Shown here one piece after another: positions 52,628 through 59,914 of a DNA stretch of 64,000 nucleotides. The translations under genes were made by a program, and so were the position numbers. Source of the stretch: CAZYVD01 sp964651045 (GTDB taxonomy: Bacteria > Zhuqueibacterota > QNDG01 > DSAB01); assembly GCA_964651045.1 (NCBI GenBank), contig CAZYVD010000007.1:1-64000 (forward strand), read 5' to 3'. Below the pieces are notes generated by a model. The model had not been told where the DNA came from and did no database searches. It saw only the letters and a list, made by a program, of their open reading frames with translations. The number at the start of each line of letters is the position of its first letter. Position 1 is the stretch's first letter.

Positions 52628-53925
52628 AACTCACCTTTTATTATTAAACAATTTATCTTTGATTTAATGAGTCTTATTCTATGAGCATTTAGATTTAACT
52701 CTGCCCTTAACATCCTGTTTAATTCATTTACATAATCGGATGAGGTGATCACTCCATTCTTCAGCTTTGACCGTGCGGCCTTCAATATTCTCTCTCTAAG
52801 TCTTACAATCTGATTATCCTTCTCGATAATCTTCTCATAGTTTTTGACAACTGCCTCCTCTTTCTCAAGAACTATACGCTGATTCTTGTTAAAAAGCTCC
52901 TCTCCTTTCCCTATCAGCCCCTTTTGTGCTTGTAGAATCTGCTGCTGCCGACTATTTTCCCCCCAGTTCCATATCTCCCAATCCAATCTCAAACCCACAA
53001 CATAGAAGGTGTCAAACCGATTGCTCAGCATGTTAAGACCCGGCCTTCCATAACCATATCTTCCAAAGCCCATCAGCCTTGGAAACTTTTTTCTTGCTAA
53101 AAGCTTCTCTGCAGCATCTATCCTCTCAGATTGCAGCCTAAACAATCTGTTCTCCGGCCTCTCACTCTTCCCGCCTTCTGGAAAGTTCACTATAGGAAGC
53201 TGAAGTTGTGTGGTTGTCGAAACATCTATTCCTGTAAGCTCGCTCAATACCCGACAGTTTGCCTCTATAGCAGATCTTGTTTCGATTATCTGCTGCTCGG
53301 TCTGAAGCATTTTTGCATCTATGTTGTTCAGATCGGATGGAACAAGTATTCCATTCTTCACACATGACTCCACAACCTTTTTTCTTTCCCTGAGATCCTC
53401 CAGAACAGAGTTTAATATCTTCTCCTGCTCCTTTTGCAGAAGAATTGAAAAAAATATCTGATTTATCCTGTCCTTTATTTTGTAGAACTCAACCTCAAGA
53501 TTCTGAACAGCCACGGCAAGCTCCTTTGTCTCCACATCCTTGCTGGCACTTATTATTCCACCATCATAGATTATCTGTTTTAATTCAATGTCGATCATAT
53601 ATTGATCCTTCGGAGGAATCGGTATGTTTACCGTTGGTAATCCCGGTATTGTTCCAAAATCAAGATTAATCTTTGTGACATCTGACTGGTAGCTCGCCTG
53701 TCCGCCAATGCTCAGCCTGGGCAGATACTCGAATGTCAAATTCCTCAGCTTCAATCTTGACGCCTCCTCAAGATACCGAAGCTGCTCAAAAAGAGGATGA
53801 TTCTTCCTTGCCTCTTCATAACATTTTGAAAGAGTAAGAAGCTCTTTGTTCTGACCGTAGAGCATGCTGGAGAGGATAAAGATACAGATAGCTCCAACTA
53901 AAATTAATAGTTTGACGACTCTCAT
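52624..53925 (-). CDS. TolC-family outer-membrane efflux protein
   Basis: This 433-aa protein has a signal peptide (about 1-24) and two TolC-type helical repeats ('LTLSKCYEEARKNHPLFEQL' and 'RIDAAEKLLARKKFPRLMGF' with 'GLRLDWEIWNWGENSRQQQI'). TolC forms a trimeric channel-tunnel. It is the first gene of the six-gene export operon. Length is normal. It is divergent from the symporter gene at 54071, with 145 bp between them that likely holds both promoters. Confidence 0.93.
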   Translation of the reverse strand: MRVVKLLILVGAICIFILSSMLYGQNKELLTLSKCYEEARKNHPLFEQLRYLEEASRLKLRNLTFEYLPRLSIGGQASYQSDVTKINLDFGTIPGLPTVNIPIPPKDQYMIDIELKQIIYDGGIISASKDVETKELAVAVQNLEVEFYKIKDRINQIFFSILLQKEQEKILNSVLEDLRERKKVVESCVKNGILVPSDLNNIDAKMLQTEQQIIETRSAIEANCRVLSELTGIDVSTTTQLQLPIVNFPEGGKSERPENRLFRLQSERIDAAEKLLARKKFPRLMGFGRYGYGRPGLNMLSNRFDTFYVVGLRLDWEIWNWGENSRQQQILQAQKGLIGKGEELFNKNQRIVLEKEEAVVKNYEKIIEKDNQIVRLRERILKAARSKLKNGVITSSDYVNELNRMLRAELNLNAHRIRLIKSKINCLIIKGEL

Positions 53926-54070
53926 TTTTCATCACCCATCTATTACTGACTAATATTTGGGATAATATAGTTATTAATTTAAATTCTTAAAAGAAAAAAA
54001 TCATTTGATTTTTAATTTGAGATTAAATAAATTCTTTCTAATTTAATCACCCCTTTATACAGGAGATTCT

Positions 54071-55693
54071 ATGGTAAAATTTGCACCTCTCGACTATTTC
54101 TGGACGATTGCATATCTTGTACTCATGATAGCGTGCGGTGCAATTTTCTACAAGATGGGCAAGCGTTCAGGATCAGATTTCTTTTTAGCAGGCCGCGGAC
54201 TTCCCTGGTGGCTTCCGGCAACCTCAAATTTTGCAACACATACTGCAACCGACACTCCAATGTGGTTTTCCGGATGGGTCTATGCAGGAGGACTTCGAGG
54301 TATATGGTACTCGCTATTTGCGGGCTGGTGTGCAATCAGCGCATGGATATCAACAAGAATCTTCCGAAGGTCTCTGGCAGGTACTCAGGCAGAGTGGCAG
54401 ACTCTGCGCTTCAGCGGACTCGGTGCAGAATTAATGCGCGGATGGCTTGCAGGATGGCAGGTTGCTCTCTGCATGTTCATCGCCGGATGGGTTGGAATAG
54501 CAATGGGAAATGTGTGCCACTATGCATTCGACTGGCCCCTCTGGCAGGGCCTTGTACTCTTTTCAAGCCTCTGCTGTCTCTATGTCATAGCAGCAGGATA
54601 CTGGGGAGTAATTATTGCAGATGTACAGCAGGGCATCACAATGCTAATCGTAATCATTCTCGTATCTATCTGGGCTGCAATTGCTGCCGGCGGGCCCACT
54701 GCAATTGTAAACAAGCTCTATTCCATGGGAAAAGGATGGATGCTTAATCCATTCCATTTCACGGGATGGTTCTCTGGAGACTTCCCAGTAATGTGGCTCA
54801 TCACAATGGTAGCAGTTCCGTTTCTTGGAGGCTTTGGAATGGCCACCCATTTTGATTGGTTTGTTGAGGCACAGAGAATCCAATCAGCAAGAAACATTAA
54901 GGATGCCTCCTATAGCATCTGGTGGGGAAGTGCTGCCGTTATAGTGAGAAATGCAATATGGGCCCTTGCAGTTCTTGCGTTTTTTGTCATCTATCCAAAT
55001 ATAACAAGTCAGTCCAACTACCAGCTGGCATGGTTTCGAATAGGATTTGAGTTCTTTCCTGTTGGAATGGTAGGATTTTTCTTTGCTGCAATACTGGCAA
55101 TTCATATTTCAACTATTGCAGGAATTCTTAATCTCGGCTCCATGTATGCAACAAGAGACCTCTACCACCACTATATAAATCCCAAGGCAAGTGAAAAACA
55201 AATAGTCTGGGTTGGTCGCACAATGACTGTTGTTGTTCTTCTGGGTTCATTTTTCTTTGGACTGATGATAGGCGAAAATGTAACAAAGTGGCTTCTCTTT
55301 GCACTGTGGCTGATGATAGCAGGAACCTGGCTTCCAAACATACTGCAGGTCGTCTGGTGGAGGTTTAATTCTTGGGGGTATCTCTCTGCATGGATTGCAA
55401 ACCTTGGAGTATGCTGGCTTGTTGTGTGGGTACTTCCAAATTTCAAAATTCTTCCAGAACTGCCCGACTATCTCCAGTTCTGGCTTCTTATGGTGCTTGT
55501 TGCGTGTATATATATACCAGTCACGCTTCTCACAAAGCCTGACGATATGGATCGACTGGTAAAGCTATATGTCCAGACAAGACCGATCGGATTCTGGGGA
55601 CCTGTAAGAAGAGAAGCAGAACGTAGAGGACTCCTCAAGGTACTGGAAAAAATAGAGATCCTGGCCGAAAAAGAGACCGGGAAGGAGGAATAG
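54071..55693 (+). CDS. SSS-family sodium:solute symporter
   Basis: This 540-aa protein has about 13 membrane helices and an SSS core ('RSGSDFFLAGRGLPWWLPAT', 'FATHTATDTPMWFSGWVYAG', 'VQQGITMLIVIILVSIWAAI'). It couples uptake of a solute to sodium entry at the inner membrane. The branch is near putative Na+/solute symporters of unclear substrate. The gene is followed by three small membrane-protein genes at 2 bp, -4 bp and 17 bp, so the four are one unit. A ribosome site GGAGATTCT precedes the ATG. Confidence 0.92.
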   Translation: MVKFAPLDYFWTIAYLVLMIACGAIFYKMGKRSGSDFFLAGRGLPWWLPATSNFATHTATDTPMWFSGWVYAGGLRGIWYSLFAGWCAISAWISTRIFRRSLAGTQAEWQTLRFSGLGAELMRGWLAGWQVALCMFIAGWVGIAMGNVCHYAFDWPLWQGLVLFSSLCCLYVIAAGYWGVIIADVQQGITMLIVIILVSIWAAIAAGGPTAIVNKLYSMGKGWMLNPFHFTGWFSGDFPVMWLITMVAVPFLGGFGMATHFDWFVEAQRIQSARNIKDASYSIWWGSAAVIVRNAIWALAVLAFFVIYPNITSQSNYQLAWFRIGFEFFPVGMVGFFFAAILAIHISTIAGILNLGSMYATRDLYHHYINPKASEKQIVWVGRTMTVVVLLGSFFFGLMIGENVTKWLLFALWLMIAGTWLPNILQVVWWRFNSWGYLSAWIANLGVCWLVVWVLPNFKILPELPDYLQFWLLMVLVACIYIPVTLLTKPDDMDRLVKLYVQTRPIGFWGPVRREAERRGLLKVLEKIEILAEKETGKEE

Positions 55694-55695
55694 AG

Positions 55696-55992
55696 ATGGC
55701 ATTCATTAAAAGAGATTGGACTCCTCATGAGGCAGATGAATGGACAAAGGAGGACTGGATTGCTGTAGTTCTTTCACCATTGAGCTATATATGCATTGCT
55801 ATCGGACTTGCAATGTCGCTGTTTCTGCTTCCTATTGGGTTTGTAATACTTGGTATCGGTGTGGTCATAACTGTAGTAATGTTCTGGATAATAGATCCAA
55901 AGATTAGCTCCATCTCTTCTGCATATGAGAAGAAACAGAAAAAATACCTCGAAGATCTGGAACAAATACAACGATGGGAGGATAAAAAATGA
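55696..55992 (+). CDS. Small two-helix membrane protein linked to the SSS symporter
   Basis: This 98-aa protein has a hydrophilic, Trp-rich N-terminus (DWTPHEADEWTKEDWIAVVL), two hydrophobic helices (about 24-45 and 47-66) and a charged coiled-coil tail (about 75-98). The ATG is 2 bp after the symporter stop, with an AAGGAGG site. No named family was recognised. Its constant place behind the symporter suggests an accessory or gating subunit; this is inference. Confidence 0.8.
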   Translation: MAFIKRDWTPHEADEWTKEDWIAVVLSPLSYICIAIGLAMSLFLLPIGFVILGIGVVITVVMFWIIDPKISSISSAYEKKQKKYLEDLEQIQRWEDKK

Positions 55993-56105
55993 GCCAGGGA
56001 CTCACAGTAGTAATAGGAATGAGCATATCCTATATTTTCTCACTTGCAGGCATGATATGCGCATGGATATATTATAAAAAACATAAAAGATCAAAAAACA
56101 AATAA
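55989..56105 (+). CDS. 38-aa single-helix membrane peptide
   Basis: The ATG overlaps the stop of the previous gene (ATGA). The peptide begins MSQGLTVVIGMSISYIFSLA, continues through one membrane helix and ends in a basic tail (YYKKHKRSKNK). It is shorter than most annotation thresholds. Translational coupling and codon use match its neighbours. It resembles small accessory proteins found with symporters in other genomes; I recall that class only by type. Confidence 0.75.
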   Translation: MSQGLTVVIGMSISYIFSLAGMICAWIYYKKHKRSKNK

Positions 56106-56122
56106 AGATTGGGGTTGTCCTT

Positions 56123-56266
56123 ATGATTGCCACACTGGCACAACATGGAACAAGGATAGGCAGTCCAATTCTGGGCTACATAATTCCTGCGATTATTTTC
56201 GGAATCTCTTTCTTCGTTGCCTTTATTCTCTACAAGCACTTCTCAAGGCAGATGAAAGAAAAATAA
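56123..56266 (+). CDS. 47-aa single-helix membrane peptide
   Basis: It begins MIATLAQHGTRIGSPILGYI, with one membrane helix (about 16-37) and a basic end 'YKHFSRQMKEK'. It follows the previous gene by 17 bp, with GGGGTTGTCC as a weak ribosome site. Like the two before it, it has no recognised family. It may be a third accessory subunit of the symporter. Confidence 0.7.
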   Translation: MIATLAQHGTRIGSPILGYIIPAIIFGISFFVAFILYKHFSRQMKEK

Positions 56267-56276
56267 AGAGTAACCG

Positions 56277-56305
56277 TTGACTTTAAAGAAAATTTTTAGT
56301 ATTTT
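56277..56305 (+). promoter_or_regulatory. Candidate promoter of ssrA
   Basis: TTGACT (56277-56282), a 17-bp spacer and TATTTT (56300-56305) lie about 32 bp before the mature tmRNA 5' end, leaving a short leader for RNase P to remove. The -10 matches four of six positions. Moderate support. Confidence 0.5.
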
Positions 56306-56336
56306 ATTTTTGAATTAGTTTAAGTTCTTTGATTTT

Positions 56337-56694
56337 GGGGACGAATTGGATTCGACGGATGCAGAGGCTCAGGAGAGCGCGTGCTCAGGCCCTGGAACCT
56401 GATAAAAATCCAGGATTAACAATAATCGCCAACGATTATAGTTATGCTCTGGCTGCATAATTAAATGCAGCCCGTTCCCGAAGGACTTCTCCTGCTGAGT
56501 CTTTCGAGGGGCGTCGTTAAAGGCAGGATAGCCATTTTTTCTTGCCTGAGGAAAAAATGGTGAAATCATTCAGGCTAAGCCGCATATACCCTGTCTGTCG
56601 GGTCGATACGGCTGAATTTCTTAAAGACAGACTACGCACGTAGTGGTCTCTTGAGGCGTGTATTCGGACGAGGGTTCGATTCCCTCCGTCTCCA
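56337..56694 (+). ncRNA. ssrA: Transfer-messenger RNA (tmRNA)
   Basis: The 5' end (GGGGACGAATTGGATTCGAC) and 3' end (GGTTCGATTCCCTCCGTCTC then CA) carry the tRNA-like halves; GGGGACG pairs with CGTCTCC. The tag reading frame is 56428-56460 (GCC through TAA), giving ANDYSYALAA; with the tRNA-borne alanine the tag is AANDYSYALAA, ending in the ClpXP-recognised ALAA. The CCA tail is not encoded (discriminator A at 56694 is followed by CAA), so it must be added. It rescues stalled ribosomes. It lies between the SSS small proteins and the AGCS gene. Confidence 0.95.
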
Positions 56695-56809
56695 CAAAAT
56701 CAAATAAACTCAAACCTTCAAGGAAGATTAATGGCATTTTATCTTTTCCACCTCAATAATTCTTCTTTTTTTATTTATTCGCAAAAATTAAAATAATGAA
56801 AGGGGAACT

Positions 56810-58510
56810 ATGGATGCAATTAACAACTTTCTAATCCAGCTAAATGCATACATTGGGAATAAGAGTAGCTGGTTTCCATATGTGCTGCTGGGTACAGGTA
56901 TATTTTTTACTCTCTATCTCAAATTTCCTCAGATCCGATTCTTTAAGCATGCACTCAGAATAGTAACAGGTAGATATGAAAAAGAAGAATTCACAGGCGA
57001 TACAACCCATTTTCAATCACTTGCTACTGCCCTATCTGGAACAGTGGGTACTGGTAATATAGGAGGTGTTGGACTCGCACTGTGGATCGGAGGGCCGGCA
57101 GCTTTGTTCTGGCTGTGGGTTACTGCCTTCTTTGGTATGACATTAAAATTTGTAGAGGTAACCTTATCTCACAAATATCGAAATGTAGAGGCAGACGGCA
57201 GCATAGCTGGTGGACCGATGTACTATATGGAAAACAAACTTAATATGAAATGGCTTGCAACAATCTTTGCAATCGCAACAGTTATTTGCTCATTTGGCAC
57301 AGGAAATCTACCGCAGATCAACAACATCTCCAGAACAGCCCAGAAAGTGTTTCATCTGCCTCTGTGGGGTGTTGGAAGCTTCCTTGCAATCCTATTATTT
57401 CTGATAATAATTGGAGGAATCAAACGCATCGCAAAGGTCACAGAAAAGATCGTTCCCTTCATGGGTATAGTCTATATATTGGGCGCACTTACTGTGATAG
57501 TTGCTAATTACACCAACATTCTCCCATCTCTCGGTGCAGTCTTCAAACACGTCTTTACAGGCAGTGCAGCCTTTGGCGGACTCGTTGGAGCATCATTTGC
57601 CCTTTCATTCAGGCAGGGAGTCGGACAGGGAATATTTTCAAACGAGGCGGGTCAGGGTTCTGCTGCAATAGCACACTCTGCTGCAAAGGCAGACGAGCCT
57701 GTTTCAGAAGGAATGGTCTCTATATTAGAACCATTTACAGATACACTCCTGATCTGTACACTCACCGGACTCACGATCCTTTCATCTGGTGTATGGAAGG
57801 AGAAGGCCGAAAATATCATCTTCCAGAGAGCAGATATGGAAATTATTCGGGGACACTACTCGGAACAAAATCCAGATCATATACGCATAATACGTGATCA
57901 TTTAAATAACAAATCCGGGGACTACATAACACCATACACTGGAGAGCTCAGGATAGAGGATGGCAAGATCAACAGGGAAGAGGATGTCACTGTTCTCCAT
58001 GCAAGGTCAATAGCAGAAAATGTTATGTTTTTAAAAGATGGAAAACCGCTTACAGGAGCTGTCTCAATTGCAGGAGGAAAACTTAAGGACAGCGGTGTGG
58101 TTGTAAAGGGCAAGTCGCGAATTCACAGTGCAATGCTGACCGCAGAAGCCTTTAAGAAAGGATTCCTTGGAGACAGAGGAGAATACATAGTATCAATAGG
58201 CCTTCTTCTCTTTGCCTTCTCGACTGTAATATCATGGTCATACTATGGTGACAGGGCAATTACTTATCTGTTTGGATTAAAGTTTGTAATTCCATACAGA
58301 CTCATCTATATTGGAATGTTTTTTATAGGATCTCTGATCGACACAACAATAGTGTGGAACTTTGCAAACATTGCAATTGTGCTTATGGCAATCCCGAATC
58401 TTTTTGGGATACTAATGCTCCATAAAGACATGAAGCAGAGCATAAAAGAATACTGGGTAAAATTCATTAATGAACATCCCGAAGATGCAAAAAAAATGAA
58501 ACTGATCTGA
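56810..58510 (+). CDS. AGCS-family sodium:alanine-type symporter with an inserted extramembrane domain
   Basis: This 566-aa protein has AGCS signatures ('GTGNIGGVGLALWIGGPAAL', 'SNEAGQGSAAIAHSAAKADE', 'SYYGDRAITYLFG') and about 11 helices. Between the helix after 'ICTLTGLTILSSGVW' and the one starting at 'YIVSIGLLLFAF' a block of about 130 hydrophilic residues (about 325-455, with 'REEDVTVLHARSIAEN') is inserted that ordinary AGCS proteins lack. Its function is unknown; it may be a regulatory or ligand-binding loop. A GAAAGGGGAACT ribosome site precedes the ATG. The likely substrates are alanine, glycine or similar. Confidence 0.93.
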   Translation: MDAINNFLIQLNAYIGNKSSWFPYVLLGTGIFFTLYLKFPQIRFFKHALRIVTGRYEKEEFTGDTTHFQSLATALSGTVGTGNIGGVGLALWIGGPAALFWLWVTAFFGMTLKFVEVTLSHKYRNVEADGSIAGGPMYYMENKLNMKWLATIFAIATVICSFGTGNLPQINNISRTAQKVFHLPLWGVGSFLAILLFLIIIGGIKRIAKVTEKIVPFMGIVYILGALTVIVANYTNILPSLGAVFKHVFTGSAAFGGLVGASFALSFRQGVGQGIFSNEAGQGSAAIAHSAAKADEPVSEGMVSILEPFTDTLLICTLTGLTILSSGVWKEKAENIIFQRADMEIIRGHYSEQNPDHIRIIRDHLNNKSGDYITPYTGELRIEDGKINREEDVTVLHARSIAENVMFLKDGKPLTGAVSIAGGKLKDSGVVVKGKSRIHSAMLTAEAFKKGFLGDRGEYIVSIGLLLFAFSTVISWSYYGDRAITYLFGLKFVIPYRLIYIGMFFIGSLIDTTIVWNFANIAIVLMAIPNLFGILMLHKDMKQSIKEYWVKFINEHPEDAKKMKLI

Positions 58511-58523
58511 GAGGTATTTGAAA

Positions 58524-59867
58524 ATGGCAAAAGACAGAGGAAGTTTTAGTAAAATTGGATTCATTCTGGCTGCCGCGGGTTCTGCAGTTGGATTGGGCAA
58601 TCTCTGGAAGTTTCCTTATACTGTTGGTGAAAATGGTGGCGGACTCTTTGTCCTCATTTATCTATTATCTGTCATAATCATAGCCCTGCCGGTTCTCATG
58701 GCAGAGATATGTCTCGGCAGACACACACAAAAAAATCTGGTTGGAGCATATGAAAAAATAAAACCAAAGACTCCATGGAAACTTGCAGGTTATCTCGGTG
58801 TACTTACTGGATTAATGATTCTATCATTCTATTCCGTAATTGCAGGTTCTACAATAGGATACTTCTTCAAGGCCATTACAGGACAGTTCACCAATATAAC
58901 AGGAACTCAGGCTATCGAGATATATAGAGGCTTTTCATCAAACAACATTCTGCAGATATTTCTACTCGCACTGTTTATCTTTATTACAGTATATGTAGTC
59001 TCTCGTGGAGTCTCTGGTGGAATTGAAAAATACTCAAAGATTCTCATGCCGGTTCTCTTTGGAATCTTGACACTGCTGCTGATAAGATCTCTGACATTAA
59101 AGAATGCGGCCAAGGGTGTGGAGTTCTACCTCAAACCAGACTTAAAAGCTCTGACACCAGGACTTATTGTAGCAGCAATGAGTCAGGCCTTTTTCAGTCT
59201 CAGCCTTGGAATGGGAACAATGGTTACATATGGGTCATATGTTGCAAAGAAAGAAAACATTCCGACATCTGCAGGATGGATAGCATTCTTTGATACTGCA
59301 ATCGCAATTCTTGCGGGCTTTATAATTTTTCCAGCAATATTTTCTCAGGGCATGGACCCTGCACAGGGCTCAGGGACAATGTTCAACGTTATTCCTGTTT
59401 TGTTTGCAAAGATGCCTGGCGGCATCATATTCTGTCCCCTCTTTTTTCTGCTTCTTTCGATAGCTGCTCTGACCTCTACAATCTCGGTTCTGGAGGTGCC
59501 TGTGGCATTTGTAGTCGATGAAAAAAACTGGGACAGGAAAAAGGCTGCCTATATAATTGGATTCATTTCTATTCTATTTGGAATTCCTTCTGCCCTTTCC
59601 CAGGGAGGTGTCAAATTCTTCAGCCACCTGCCACTCATCGGAATGGGCTTTCTTGAGCTCTGGCTTCTTATCTGGGGAAGTATTGCTCTCAGCATAGGTG
59701 CATTTTTTATTGCTACATTTATCGGCTATGCATGGAAGACAAATGGTGCAATCAGGGAGTTGAAACAGGGAGCAGAAAACTTCAAACTCGGAGCCGTCTG
59801 GGCAGTTGCAATAAAATATGTTGCTCCGATCTTAATACTTCTAATACTCATATCCTCGATATTATGA
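58524..59867 (+). CDS. NSS-family sodium-dependent amino-acid transporter
   Basis: This 447-aa neurotransmitter:sodium symporter has the N-terminal Na+ site motif 'FILAAAGSAVGLGNLWKFPY' and the family's 11-12 helices. The start is ATG 58524, with a GAGG site; the in-frame TTG 58518 overlaps that site. Bacterial NSS proteins such as LeuT, TnaT and MhsT take up hydrophobic or aromatic amino acids with sodium. The gene lies 13 bp after the AGCS gene, so both may be co-transcribed. The substrate residues were not resolved. Confidence 0.94.
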   Translation: MAKDRGSFSKIGFILAAAGSAVGLGNLWKFPYTVGENGGGLFVLIYLLSVIIIALPVLMAEICLGRHTQKNLVGAYEKIKPKTPWKLAGYLGVLTGLMILSFYSVIAGSTIGYFFKAITGQFTNITGTQAIEIYRGFSSNNILQIFLLALFIFITVYVVSRGVSGGIEKYSKILMPVLFGILTLLLIRSLTLKNAAKGVEFYLKPDLKALTPGLIVAAMSQAFFSLSLGMGTMVTYGSYVAKKENIPTSAGWIAFFDTAIAILAGFIIFPAIFSQGMDPAQGSGTMFNVIPVLFAKMPGGIIFCPLFFLLLSIAALTSTISVLEVPVAFVVDEKNWDRKKAAYIIGFISILFGIPSALSQGGVKFFSHLPLIGMGFLELWLLIWGSIALSIGAFFIATFIGYAWKTNGAIRELKQGAENFKLGAVWAVAIKYVAPILILLILISSIL

Positions 59868-59914
59868 TATTGGATTGCTGAACTTGATTTACAATAATAT
59901 ATAGGAGGTCTAAA

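Noticed and set aside
54133..54747. A 204-aa frame inside the SSS symporter gene
   Set aside because: It is a +2 frame shadow of the symporter coding region; the product is rich in Cys, Arg and His with no domain, while the symporter frame is unambiguous.
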